A stretch of DNA of 64,000 nucleotides from Omphiscola glabra (Eukaryota; Mollusca; Gastropoda; Lymnaeidae). Under the pieces are notes generated by a model. That model was given only the letters and a program-made list of their open reading frames with translations. It was not told the origin of the DNA and made no database searches. The first letter of the stretch is position 1. Every line of letters starts with the position of its first letter. Location of the stretch: contig OZ024808.1 in the NCBI GenBank assembly GCA_964017045.1, forward strand, positions 19,089,284 to 19,153,283, in the 5' to 3' direction. Below, piece after piece: positions 45,536-57,800 of this stretch. The position numbers and the translations under genes are program-made.

Positions 45536-46154
45536 TATCTGCAGTGTTATTACATTAATGAAATTTTAAATTTCAAAATAAACAACAAACAAAACGAACA
45601 ATAAATAAATACAAAACCCTCCGCATATTGTTAAAGCATCAGAAATAGAGGAATGAAATTAAAAAAAGGAATCATATATTATTTCATGAATTGAACGAAT
45701 CGCATCTTATTTTTTATTTATTCTCGGAATCGAGATCGTTTAGACAAATATTGTGCCCCCATAGCAAACACACTGCTTAAAAACTACAGACTCACGCAGT
45801 CCTCGTTTATCGGTATAAAAAGGTCGGTTAAGACGAATAATTTCACAGTTTAATACAAAATTAGAAAAATCATAATCTTTTATTATTGCCAATGAAGAAG
45901 ATATTGCTTGCACTTTATGAATGAGACTTTTCGATGAGATTTCAACTATATAGAAGCAAATGTAACTAGATTGGCCTTGAATACGCGGATCATCAAGTAA
46001 CTTTAGACCGTATCGATATTACATTTGTTTCACTATTTCACTGATCGTAATCGGGGAAAGGTGAGTCTCTTTTTAAATTTTTTATAATAATTAAAATTTA
46101 TTTCTTTTAAAACAAATTTGTTTTATTTATTTGTTATAAAAAAAATTTCTTTGG

Positions 46155-46350
46155 AAGGCACTTGGGCTTGCTCCGGTGGACGTGAGTATCACAGGACAAT
46201 ATATTTCATGTTTTCTTTAAAAGTGCAATGGGCTTACTTCAGTTGACGTGGGTATCACAGGGCAATATATTACATTTTTTTTCTTTTAAAGGGCAGTGGG
46301 CTTACTTCAGTGGACGTGGGTATCACAATGCAATACATTTCATATTTTTG
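46155..46350. repeat. ~65-bp repeat in intron 4 of copy C
   Basis: Three imperfect units containing gggcttacttcagtggacgt and gggtatcacagggcaatata. Confidence 0.85.
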
Positions 46351-47194
46351 AGATTCATATATTAATTAAATAGAACTATTATATCTTTCCAACAGTCCCT
46401 GTCTCCAAAGTCAAGTACAGTTTGGGCTGCACATTTTACTCCTGTAAACTTAGAATAACAGTGCACTAATGAATCTGACAATTCAATTTAACTTCCAGAT
46501 ACGATAACATCAACATGCCAGCGGAAATGACCTTTGACCAACATATTGGTTGGCTCAGGTCAATCCACTTAACTCATTTGTACGACAAAGACAACGTCGG
46601 AGGGGAGAACAAGCAAAGAAAAGGTTGGAGTTGATATTGAATGAACAAATTCTACCAACAACAATTTAAAGTATAAAGAAATCGTGTTTTTTTTTTTACC
46701 CAGGCAAAGTGTCTACCAATGGATTTCAAAGATATATCTTAATTTTCTCTGACCAAACATGTACTTCTACGTAAACCCCAAACTTTCTCAAAGAGCTGTT
46801 AATACAATGAGATTCACAGCTGTGTTGAGTAGTTCAAAGTCAAACTTAATTCGTTGGATTATTTCTACACATAACCTTAAGGTTACGACTTTTAAAAAAA
46901 TAATTTTAAATATGTTTGAAGATTTTGAGGGACCTGAGCCACAGGCGGAGGGACTTTTTTTCGGGGGGGGGGTGGTTGATGAGAGTAAGAGAGAGAGAAA
47001 TGGGAAGTGTCACCTATCCTCAGTGTCGTAAATGTCATTTTTCATGCAAAATGAGATAACGTAAACTTTTTAAGGTAAAGGGCACCTGAGTTTTAATCTT
47101 TGCCCTGGGTGCATCTTTTGATTGACACGGCCTTTGGTCACATAACATTGTATTTATAATATCATTATCAGGCGTTGAAAATAATTTTGTAGAA

Positions 47195-47465
47195 CTGTTT
47201 CGATATCACAGTTTGGTGCAAGAGTGTGACCCCCCATTTCGATATCACAGTTTGGTGCAAGAGTGTGACCCCCACATTTCGATATCACAGTTTGGTGCAA
47301 GAGTGTGACCCCCCATTTCGATATCACAGTTTGGTGCAAGAGTGTGACCCCCCATTTCGATATCACAGTTTGGTGCAAGAGTGTGACCCCCATTTCGATG
47401 TCTCAGTTTGGTGCAAGAGTGCGACCCCCACATTTCGATATCACAGTGTGGTGCAAGAGTGCGGC
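47195..47465. repeat. ~38-bp minisatellite in intron 5 of copy C
   Basis: Seven units containing atttcgatatcacagtttgg and tgcaagagtgtgaccccc. Confidence 0.95.
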
Positions 47466-48029
47466 CTAAAAATTTTAACAATTTATATTTTATATTTCAG
47501 CTTATGAACATAATAGATCTCTACGAACTAAAAAAGTACAAACTAAATGGCATTTTGGAATAGAAACAATCGCAAATGCTCTGAAATTTTTTTTGTCAAA
47601 TGGCTGTATTTCTTTTGTTAACAGTTAGTATTTTAGTGCATACTGTTTCTAAGCTTTCCTATCTAATCATTAGTTCCAGACATACGAATGGATTAAAATG
47701 ATTTGATGTAAGTTCATTCAAATAATCATTATAAACACATATTTCACACGTTTGACCCTTTACAACATACATGCTGTCCCTTGGATGTTTACATCTTTCT
47801 ACCCGTAGCCTTACAATGGTTGAAATGTGGAGAATGACTTGGAGCACTTTGGATGTAAATGCATGACTATAAATAATAGTTTAAAAACAGCTTTGTTATT
47901 GCTATTTCATAATTGTCGATTTTATTGAATACTTTCAGGCTTAAGACCCCTCTGGGTGAGGAACAGGATGTCAAGTTGAAAACGTCTTGGTGTGTATTTT
48001 TTATCCTGGGAAGAAAAGATAAAGACTGA

Positions 48030-48545
48030 TATTTAATTCATGAAATAAAATATGTTCCCAAAAGCAGTTCTCAAAGCTGTTCTCAAGCTGTTCTCAAAGC
48101 TGTATTCCAGATTCTGTGGTAGCTTTCACATTATTATGTTTATGTGCTTGTGTGTACGATAAATGGAAATTAGCTTATTAGTAGATGTGACATTTCCGTA
48201 AGTCATTTTATGCCAACAAAATACCCCTATACATACGTTCACCTTGTCATTATTTGTATTTTCATTTCATTTCCTGATTCACTAATGTGTTTTCAATGCA
48301 TCTCACCAGTTCCGTCTTGTAAAAATTGACAATTTCAAGACAACCACTAAAGAGAAGTCAGTTTGATCATGTGTCCGCCGTAATTAACGTGTCGCGACCA
48401 AGAGATGACAAGACAACGTAAGAGTACACAATTGTGTGAACTTGTGTCTGTCGTAGATAATGTATCGTCACCAAGAGATGAGACACATACGCGTAAACAA
48501 GCACCACTAATCCCAACAAATTACGTTGATCGTCGTCATCTAAAC
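48030..48545. other. 3' flank of copy C
   Basis: Similarity to the A and B 3' flanks fades near 48,300. At 48,360-48,500 a segment containing gaccaagagatgacaagaca has a related second copy, caccaagagatgagacacat. No gene was seen. Confidence 0.45.
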
Positions 48546-48753
48546 TCAGATGGCTGCAAATGCAACAGGAGGAAGACGTCCATCGAGCACCCACTGGTTT
48601 CCGGCTACACGCATCACGGTCATTTGCGCGGGAGTGAGCGCGTCACCAGAAAGACCTAAAGATTGAGTCCCCATGACGATATGGCATTGCAGTTTGAGCT
48701 CAACCCATGCCGACATACCACTAACTGGTCTTCCCAACTCAGCAAGTCTCCAC
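48546..48753 (-). other. Unrecognised coding-like segment (possible exon or element fragment)
   Basis: After a plausible acceptor (tcatttttcag) the minus strand is open for about 69 codons to a TGA. It reads WRLAELGRPVSGMSAW, then KLQCHIVMGTQSLGL and MRVAGNQWVLDGRLPP. Composition is balanced and non-repetitive, unlike nearly all other frames here. I do not recognise a family, and no partner exon was found. Confidence 0.25.
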
Positions 48754-49160
48754 CTGAAAAATGATGATCTCATATTCTGATGACGTAGTTCACGTGTATT
48801 TTCTTTGAAATAATATTTAATATATACACGCAGATAAGGTTGTATGTGACTAAAGTGCACAACACAAAATGAGGTCATAACTGTCTGGTCAAATATGCAA
48901 ATGTGGAGCCGACCTTAAACGCCCAATACGAATACCAGATACGGTTTTTAACCCACTTAAAGCGTATCAGGCAAACGCAGATTGCTTGACCGCAATTTCG
49001 AGGCTATTCCTGTGAATGTCTGACTTCAGTCCGGATTGTCCTTCTACGTGTATGTAACTAATAACGAGATAGGTCATGGTCACATGACAGGCGTATTAAC
49101 CCCTTGAACTCGACTGCACCCTGTAGTGAGATGGAGGCGTTTCGTTTTCAGGTTTGCTAA
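48754..49160. other. Intergenic between copies C and D
   Basis: Non-repetitive, moderate GC. No feature was recognised. Confidence 0.4.
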
Positions 49161-49280
49161 CGCACATTCGGGAGTGTTGATCTTGTCGCACGGGAGTGTT
49201 GATCTTGTCGCACGGGGGTGTTGATCTTGTCGCACGGGGGTGTTGATCTTGTCGCACGGGGGTGTTGATCTTGTCGCTGC
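49161..49280. repeat. 22-bp minisatellite
   Basis: Five units containing gggtgttgatcttgtcgcac. Confidence 0.95.
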
Positions 49281-49377
49281 AAGTTGATGTTGGTGATTAT
49301 TTTGATGCCTCCCCTTCGCAAGTGCCTTTATTTTTGGATTATGTCTGGACTATTTGACATTTGGAACTATCACGGTT

Positions 49378-49640
49378 CATGAGCCACGAGCCGTGTCGTT
49401 CACTTGAGCCACGAGCCATGTCGATCTTTTGAGCCACTAGCCACGTTGATCCCTTGAGCCACTAGCCGCGCGGATCCCTTTAGCCACCAGCCATGTCGAT
49501 CCTTTGAGCCACGACTATTGCCGTAACCTTGAACCTCGAGCCACGAGCCATGTTGATCCATTGAGCCACGAGCCATGTCGATCTTTTGAGCCACGAGCCG
49601 TGCCAATCCCTTGAGCCACGAGCCGTGTCATTCCCGTACC
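49378..49640. repeat. ~24-bp minisatellite
   Basis: About nine imperfect units containing gagccacgagccatgtcgat and cctt. Confidence 0.9.
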
Positions 49641-50335
49641 CAACTAAAAGCAAAATCGATTTCCCCCTTATGACCTATGGGGATGACATCGAGTATGTGC
49701 CTAGAGTATAATATAAATCTACTAGGGCTTAATCACAGGTGGAATATATTTTTAACTAGGTCGCCTCAACCGTTCCTTGTGGAATCCTGTTCCAGTCCCT
49801 GATTGTCTTTGGCAGGAATGAACAGTTCTGGCACAGCGTTTGCTCTTATGAGCCGGAACTGACTTTCATGGCCTTGTTGCTGTCTGGGGTGGGGGGAGGG
49901 GGGGGGGGAAGAGTTTCTGTTTAATGTTGGAGCAGTGTGCTCAATATTTCAAAGAATATAAATTTTTGAAAACGTTCCATGTTAATCGAAGTATGTGTCA
50001 CTGAATCTAAGAATGTTATAGGCATCTTGGTTACGTGAACTTTTCTCGTGCATGAACTTTAGCTGACCCCAAGTTCGGCACCGCGACGGGGTGTGGCGTA
50101 ATTATAAATAGTGTCCCTTGACCTTGTCTACGAGTAAACAGAATCAATGGTCTTTCTAATTAGAATTCTGTAGCAATATTGCGACTGGTCGAGATCGGGA
50201 TACAATGTGTAAGCCCTTTCTAGAAAAGTCACTAAAACAGACTATAAATACGCCTATAGAGAGGAGCGGAGGTAGATTGAGGTAATAAATAGCATAACAA
50301 AGATGTGTTTATTAATATTTACGTGTGTTTTTGTT
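49641..50335. other. Intergenic
   Basis: Includes ggtcgcctcaaccgttcctt, which is echoed near 63,675, so a dispersed repeat may be present. TATA-like words (tataaatagtg near 50,103 and tataaatacg near 50,243) have no associated gene. A G-homopolymer lies near 49,900. Confidence 0.4.
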
Positions 50336-50615
50336 TGTTCCTTTTTCAACATGTTACCTTCTTCAACATTGTTCCTTCTTCAACATTGTACCTTTTTCAA
50401 CATTGTACCTTCTTCAACATTGTACCTTTTTCAACATTGTACCTTCTTCAACATTGTACCTTCTTCAACATTGTACCTTTTTCAACATTGTACCTAATTC
50501 AACATTGTACCCAATTCAACATTGTATCTAATTCAACATTGTAAATAATTCAACATTGTACCTAATTCAACATTGTACCTAATTCAATATTGTACCTAAT
50601 TCAACATTGTACCGG
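50336..50615. repeat. 17-bp minisatellite
   Basis: About 16 units of cttcttcaacattgtac that change to cctaattcaacattgta in the right half. Open frames in three registers are by-products. Confidence 0.95.
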
Positions 50616-51465
50616 TACTAGTCTGTAAGTCACTAGCTTTAGTTTTTTTTTTCTTTTTTGATTATGCAATTTTAAAAATTAACTTAACGAAATCACGTCT
50701 TTGTAATTATCCCTAGTTTGGGTTATCGTTTCTGTTTTACTGTTTTTAATTTGAAGGGCCGGGTAGAAAAAGTACTTAAGTGTGTTTTTGCAGTTTTGAG
50801 AAAAATGAGTTTAAAGTTTTTAAATTCTTATTTAAATACCTTAAAAGCTGCTCGAAGTAACTCTGTATAAAACACTTATGGACATTTTTCATGAATGATC
50901 TTTACAGGAATGATTCAGTGGAAGTAATCAAATATAATGCCTGTCTTAACTCATTTTTAAAAAATTGTAACTTAAGTACTTTTTCTACTCGGCCCTTCAT
51001 TTGTGGTATGGTCTTTTGGTGTGTACTGTTTGTCAACGAGCCATATAGTCAAATAAGAGATACATTCTCTATACTTATAACGGTAAGTAATAAAAAAATA
51101 AAATGAACACTTTGGGGAAATAATAGCTTGAATATAAAGGATTTTATCTTTTACTTTTAAGCTTAAAATGGTGTATTTAAAATTTAAAAAAAAAATAATA
51201 ATTCTGTAACTGAATGAATGCCAGTGAATTGTTGCGTGACAAAACTGAAACAAAACAACAACAACATTTTAAAATACATAGTTTATTATTTTTTTAAAAA
51301 AAGTATTCAACAGGATGCTTATTCATTTAATTGTATTTAATAGAAGCGTTTCATGATTTATATTTAGTGTGGCGAATTTTACGTTTTATTCGCCACAACT
51401 GTGGCTATTTTGGAGGAAAAAAAAAGATTGCCCACAGTGGTCCAGTAATGATTATTCAATAATGA
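50616..51465. other. Intergenic, AT-rich
   Basis: Contains an inverted echo: ccgggtagaaaaagtacttaag at about 50,760 and cttaagtactttttctactcgg at about 50,975-50,995, so the 50,758-51,000 segment could fold or may be a small inverted-repeat element. No gene was seen. Confidence 0.4.
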
Positions 51466-51469
51466 TACG

Positions 51470-51800
51470 TTTCACAACGTTCACACGTAAAGTAACTTAA
51501 CACTCAATACAATGTTCTAATGTGATGAGAAAAGCGGTCTTACTCAGGACACACAACACAACGTTCACACATCAAGTAAATTAACACTCAACACAATGTT
51601 CGTATGCGATGAGCAAAGCTGTCTCCCACATGACACCCAACACAATGTTCGTATGCGATGAGCAAAGCTGTCTCCCACATGACACACAACACAACGTTCA
51701 CGCGTCAAGTGCATTAAAACTCAACACAATTTTCTTATGTGATGAGAAAAGCTATCTAACGTAGTGCACTCAGGAAACACGTTCATATTTTGTGCACCAA
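51470..51800. repeat. ~84-bp imperfect repeat
   Basis: About three to four units with cacaacgttcacac, cactcaacacaatgttc and gatgagcaaagctgtct, including one short unit. Confidence 0.8.
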
Positions 51801-52205
51801 TAAAATCTTACATTAAACGTTCATGACTGACCTCACAGCCACGGCGCAAAATCCTGATTTTTTTTATTTCTACAGCTCATATTAGGAAAAACGCAGATGT
51901 GGATCTCTGCATCCACGTATTTCCATGGCCCGAAATACGGTTTTTCCACTCTACGAAATCTCAGGTACACATCTATTGAAAAGTACTTAAAAATCCTGAC
52001 ATCTCAACACTTATGACACACTACATCCAATTACTACAATAAGGATACTAAAAAAAACACCAAAAAACACGTCGTTTAACTGAGTAGTGACATTGTGTGA
52101 CTGAGGCGCAGCGAATCGTGTCACGCGCGGCGGAGTTATCTATACAACGCTAGTTATAGCCCGTCAAACAATGGCGCCGACCATTCGTGAACTTTCCATC
52201 TCCTA
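51801..52205. other. Intergenic, partly GC-rich
   Basis: The segment 52,080-52,200 (gcgcagcgaatcgtgtcacg and caatggcgccgaccattcg) has higher GC than its surroundings, but no gene or RNA could be identified. Confidence 0.35.
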
Positions 52206-54140
52206 GAGTTGTTTAACTAAAGATGCATTCAAATAACTAAGCATGCATTCAAGTAACTAAACATGCATTCAAGTAACTAAAGATGCATTCAAGTAACTAA
52301 ACATGCATTCAAGTAACTAAACATGCATTCAAGTAACTAAACATGCATTCAAGTAACTAAACATGCATTCAAGTAACTAAACATGCATTCAAGTAACTAA
52401 ACATGCATTCAAATAACTAAAGATGCATTCAAGTAACTAAACATGCATTCAAGTAACTAAAGATGCATTCAAGTAACTAAAGATGCATTCAAATAACTAA
52501 AGATGCATTAAAATAACTAAAGATGCATTCAAGTAACTAAAGATGCATTCAAGTAACTAAAGATGCATTCAAGTAACTAAAGATGCATTCAAGTAACTAA
52601 ACATGCATTGAAGTAACTAAAGATGCATTCAAGTAACTAAAGATGCATTCAAATAACTAAAGATGCATTAAAATAACTAAAGATGCATTAAAATAACTAA
52701 AGATGCATTCAAGTAACTAAAGATGCATTCAAGTAACTAAAGATGCATTCAAGTAACTAAAGATGCATTCAAGTAACTAAACATGCATTCAAGTAACTAA
52801 AGATGCATTCAAGTAACTAAAGATGCATTCAAATAACTAAAGATGCATTCAAGTAACTAAACATGCATCCAAATAACTAAAGATGCATTCAAGTAACTAA
52901 AGATGCATTCAAATAACTATAGATGCATTCAAGTAACTAAAGATGCATTCAAGTAACTAAAGATGCATTCAAATAACTAAAGATGCATTAAAATAACTAA
53001 AGATGCATTAAAATAACTAAAGATGCATTCAAGTAACTAAAGATGCATTCAAGTAACTAAAGATGCATTCAAGTAACTAAAGATGCATTCAAGTAACTAA
53101 ACATGCATTCAAGTAACTAAAGATGCATTCAAGTAACTAAAGATGCATTCAAATAACTAAAGATGCATTCAAGTAACTAAACATGCATCCAAATAACTAA
53201 AGATGCATTCAAGTAACTAAAGATGCATTCAAATAACTATAGATGCATTCAAGTAACTAAACATGCATTCAAGTAACTAAACATGCATTCAAGTAACTAA
53301 ACATGCATTCAAATAACTAAAGATGCATTCAAATAACTAAAGATGCATTCAAATAACTAAAGATGCATTCAAATAACTAAAGATGCATTCAAGTAACTAA
53401 AGATGCATTCAAGTAACTAAGCCTGCATTCAAGTAACTAAAGATGCATTCAAGTAACTAAAGATGCATTCAAGTAACTAAAGATGCATTCAAATAACTAA
53501 AGATGCATTCAAGTAACTAAAGATGCATTCAAATAACTAAAGATGCATTCAAATAACTAAAGATGCAATCAAATAACTAAACATGCATTCAAGTAACTAA
53601 AGATGCATTCAAGTAACTAAAGATGCATTCAGATAACTAAAGATGCATTAAAATAACTAAAGATGCATTCAAGTAACTAAAGATGCATTCAAATAACTAA
53701 AGATGCATTCAAATAACTAAAGACGCAATCAAATAACTAAACATGCATTCAAGTAATTAAAGATGCATTCAAGTAACTAAAGATGCATCCAAATAACTAA
53801 AGATGCATTCAAGTAACTAAAGATGCATTCAAATAACTAAAGATGCATTCAAGTAACTAAACATGCATTCAAGTAACTAAAGATGCATTCAAGTAACTAA
53901 AGATGCATTCAAGTAACTAAAGATGCATTCAAGTAACTAAACATGCATTCAAGTAACGAAAGATGCATTCAAGTAACTAAAGATGCATTCAAGTAACTAA
54001 ACATGCATTCAAGTAACTAAGCATGCATTCAAGTAACTAAAGATGCATTTAAGTAACTAAAGATGCATTCAAGTAACTAAACATGCATTCAAGTAACTAA
54101 AGATGCATTCAAGTAACTAAAGATGCATTCAAGTAACTGA
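52206..54140. repeat. 20-bp satellite, ~96 units
   Basis: The unit is agatgcattcaagtaactaa, with variants at position 2 (aga/aca) and aagt/aaat. Each unit contains the palindrome ATGCAT. Rare variants recur exactly 320 nt apart (acatgcatcc at 52,861 and 53,181; aactat at 52,915 and 53,235), which indicates a 16-unit block duplication. Not a CRISPR array because there are no spacers. Confidence 0.98.
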
Positions 54141-54440
54141 ACATATATTTTAGCAACGCACTTTATAAGAACCCCACTTAGTCCCAATAATACCCCACCC
54201 CCACCCAGGCACGCCACCCCACACCATTTTCACGACACTAAAAATCTTAATATTGTAATGTTTCCCCACCGTTTACGCCCCTGATTTATTATTACTTCGT
54301 ATTTATATTGAGATTGTTTTGGTAAAACGTAAGAAAATATTACACACTGAACGCTCCTGTGGTATTTTTAAGAATCTCCGTTAGCGCAATCATTAAGATT
54401 TTTTTCTCTCGCTCTATTGAACTAATTTTTCCCCTATACA
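54141..54440 (+). repeat. Dispersed repeat family, copy 6
   Basis: gcaacgcactttataagaac, ccacccaggcacgcc, ttacgcccctgatt and aagaatctccgttagcgcaa keep the order of the other copies. It abuts the 20-bp satellite. Confidence 0.6.
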
Positions 54441-54818
54441 GTCTCTCATACCCAGAGAGTTATATTTATTGGTATAATACCTATAAATACATGATATGTT
54501 GCATATGATAGACATTTGAACGAGAATGGTACAATAATAGACGTGAACTAGAAATAGTTTTTAAATAATTAAGCTACGCTAGCTCTATTAGTAATAATCA
54601 GCTCTAGCTCTCTGTGGTGCAGTAACAAATATAGCATCAACAATTGTATAACTTCCAAGAAAATGATGGTGAAAATAAACATGGCAATATTGAAATACTT
54701 CGCTTACGGAAACTCTGTTATTCATGATCAATACTATCTTATAGATGCATCCTATTCAAATATTTTACAAAATTATTTAAAATGACGAAAACACTTTTTT
54801 TTTTTTTTAAAAAAGTAT
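54441..54818. other. 3' flank of copy D
   Basis: AT-rich, no gene. The region directly downstream (lower coordinates) of the copy D stop has no convincing canonical AATAAA on the minus strand. Confidence 0.4.
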
Positions 54819-57800
54819 TTAATAACTGTTCCGACCAAGTATCAGGAATAAATTCCAAGAGACCTTGACCCTAATATCACAGGTATCTTGACCGTCTGTA
54901 TGTAGAAATTGCACCAACCTTAAAAAAAAAAAAAAAAAGGAAAGTGGTTGTCGGTATAAGTCTGAACATAGCATGAAACCACACCGCATCATTTCTGAAC
55001 ACACGACAAACAATCTTCTAGGACAGCGGTTCCCAACCTGTGGGTCTCGACCCCTTTGGGGGTCGCGCAACCCTTTCCCATGGGTCACCTAAGACCATCT
55101 GAAAACACATAGTTATGAAATAGAAACAAAAAATAATTTTATGGCTGGGGGGTCGCCACAACATGAGGGACTGTATTAAAGGGTCGCGTCATTTATAAGG
55201 TCGAGAACAGCTGTTCTAGGAGATGTATATATATTATATGTATATTTATGCGAAAGGATGTATCGCTGATGTTCTGTTGAAACGAGGTTTATGGTAGACT
55301 GCGCAGTGGCGTGTGTGGAATTCGTTGTAGAAGTTGCGCGCGATTCTTATTCGTCTGAACAGTTGCTGGTCGATCAGTCTGACCGTTCCGTTGAGAAACT
55401 GCATTTCCAGAGCGGCGTGATTTCGTATCAACAGACAGCATAACACCTTTTACTTTGTGCCGTCTTGTTCAATCTCTCATCAGCAGACAGCGTAGCACCT
55501 TTTACTTGTTGCCGTCATGTTCAATCCCTCATCAACAGACAGCATAACACCTTTTACTTTGTGCCGTCTTGTTCAATCTCTCTCAGAATTGTTCTTCCAA
55601 TTTTTTCTAATATGGATAATACATGAGGGGGGGGGGCGGGCTGCGTTCAAGCCGTGTCAAGTAAATAAATAGTCGAACAACATGTGCTTAGGCTCGGGGA
55701 AAAAAAGGAACAATTAAAATGATGTTTCGGCTAAAAGCCTTCTTCAGCAGACAACACAAAACAAAAACAATCAAATTATTTGAAATTGGAAAACTTAGTG
55801 CTCAATAAAAAGTCATATGCGAAAAATCGTTGAGTAATTACTCAAAGATACTTGAACAACTTTGATAGTTCATAAAATAAAACTGTATACCTTAAACATC
55901 TCCTATTAAAAATTGCACTTTTTATTGTGCTTTCTGAAATCTTGATCTATTCCTTTTTTTTATACCAAAATTAAAAAAAAATATATTCTTTCGTAGCTAG
56001 TCATCGCACTTATGACACGTGACTTATGACGCGTGCGTTCAAAATGTCTATGTTCTCATGGTTTAAACATTTCATCTTTAATATTCTACATTTACAAAAG
56101 ATGGATTTTTCGTCGATTCGTTTCGATACTTTGAGGTTGGTCCTTCATTCAGGGCTCAACAAACATTTAACATGGCACGTGGTTGATCGTTTTAACTGAG
56201 TTTTTACACATCTTCGTATTCTGCTTGAAGTGATTTGAAGTGATTTGAAGGGATTTGAAGTGATTTGAAGTGATTTGAAGTGATTTGAACTGATTTGAAC
56301 TTATTTGAAGGGATTTGAAGTTATTTGAACTGATTTAAAGTGATTTGAAGTGAGACCACTTGACAGATCCAGTTCAACGACTCATCATATACAACAATTG
56401 ACAATATTGCGGCAACTTAAATTTAGTTTTGATTTCTGCATTTAATAATAAACACAAACATAATAATTTTTTTTCCTCTGATCTTCAAACAACCAAAACA
56501 GATCGAACCACTTACTTTTCTCGGATTTTGTCGACAATTTTGTCATTGGGGTGTTCTTCGTCATACTGTTTGACGTAATGAAAGGACTTAAGGTATCCCA
56601 GGTAGTCGTCTAAATGCAGATCAGCGCACAGCTGTATGTCCTCGTGCCTTCGGAGTGGAAACAAGAGATTGTAGTGAGGAATTAAAGGGGCAGGCTTTCG
56701 ACTCAAGAAATATGAAGTTCGTGGACAAACCTTTGACATCTCCATAGATTTTACGAGGAAATAAGTTTATTTTTTTATGATCGAACTGACCGCGATGCTT
56801 AGGCTTATTTTGTAATTTTATTTTTTATTATATCACAATCTCATCGGTGTTGAGTTTCTCCTGATCACTATCCTATAAGTGTAAGAGTTTCTCCTGATTA
56901 CTATCCTAAGAGTGTCAGAGTTCCTCCTTAACACTATCCTAAAAGTGTAAGAGATTTTCCTGATCGCTGTCCTAAAAGTGTAAGATATTTTCTTTGATCA
57001 CTATCCTAAAAGTGTCAGATATTTTCTTTGATCACTATCCTAAAAGTGTCAGATATTTTCTTTGATCACTATCCTAAAAGTGTCAGATATTTTCTTTGAT
57101 CACTATCCTAAAAGTGTCAGATATTTTCTTTGATCACTATCCTAAAAGTGTCAGATATTTTCTTTGATCATTATCCTAAAAGTGTCAGATATTTTCTTTG
57201 ATCACTATCCTAAAAGTGTCAGAGTTCGTCCTTAACACTATCCTAGGAGTGTTTGTTTGAACTTTTACAAAAACCTAAATCTCGTAATCTGTCTTTACAT
57301 TAGCATTCAAAAAAGATGTATTTCAAATTGCAATTTATTTAAACACCTCTTTTCTTTTACACAAGTATTTCATATAGTAATTAGTCTTTATTCAAGGGTT
57401 GTTGTCTATTGTCGTTTCACCCAGCTTTTTTTTTGTAACTAGCATTCAAAGACTAAAGTTAAAGTTAAACCATAAGGACGTGTCTCTACGACGTTATCCC
57501 CGTTGCAGTCTGTCATGTGCACTTGAAGGCCACATGCACTGGTGGGCCATATGCACTGGTTGGCCACATGCCCTGGTTGGCCATATTCACTGGTAGGCCA
57601 GTGGTCTCCAAAGGTCTCCCTGTCACTGTCAAATCACTGTCGTATCGCTGTCCCATCACTGTTTGCAAACTCTCATCAGCTACTTACCTCTCAATATCCA
57701 GGAATGGAAAGTTTAGGGCCTTGTATCGTCCAAACACTAGGTCGGCCTTTGATGTGAGGTAGCTCTTAAAGAGACCGTTTCGCAGCTGTAATAAGGAGTC

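Larger units (their letters stand above)
43465..48029 (+). pseudogene. SAM-dependent methyltransferase copy C, pseudogene
   Basis: Exon-like segments are about 43465-43668, 44670-44832, 44943-45051, 45728-45822, 46499-46623 and 47939-48029. Lesions: (1) two extra nucleotides after the ancestral ATG put it out of frame, with an in-frame TAA upstream; (2) exon 2 lacks one T (catacgtc for cattacgtc) near 44,816; (3) the exon 4 acceptor AG is GG at 45,726-45,727; (4) exon 5 lacks 10 nt around 46,599. The stop in exon 6 is also displaced (gataaagactga). Exons 1-3 still show VDVCCGSGRGT and LKPGGT. A truncated product from an internal ATG would still be frameshifted in exon 2. I describe the breaks only. 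Confidence 0.88.

Noticed and set aside
52206..54140. CRISPR-like array
   Set aside because: 20-bp units are directly adjacent with no spacers, and the genome is eukaryotic.
54819..55088. 89-codon minus-strand frame as a separate small gene
   Set aside because: Its last 33 codons are exon 6 of copy D after a strong pyrimidine-AAG acceptor. The upstream part is SPIN-like element and intron.
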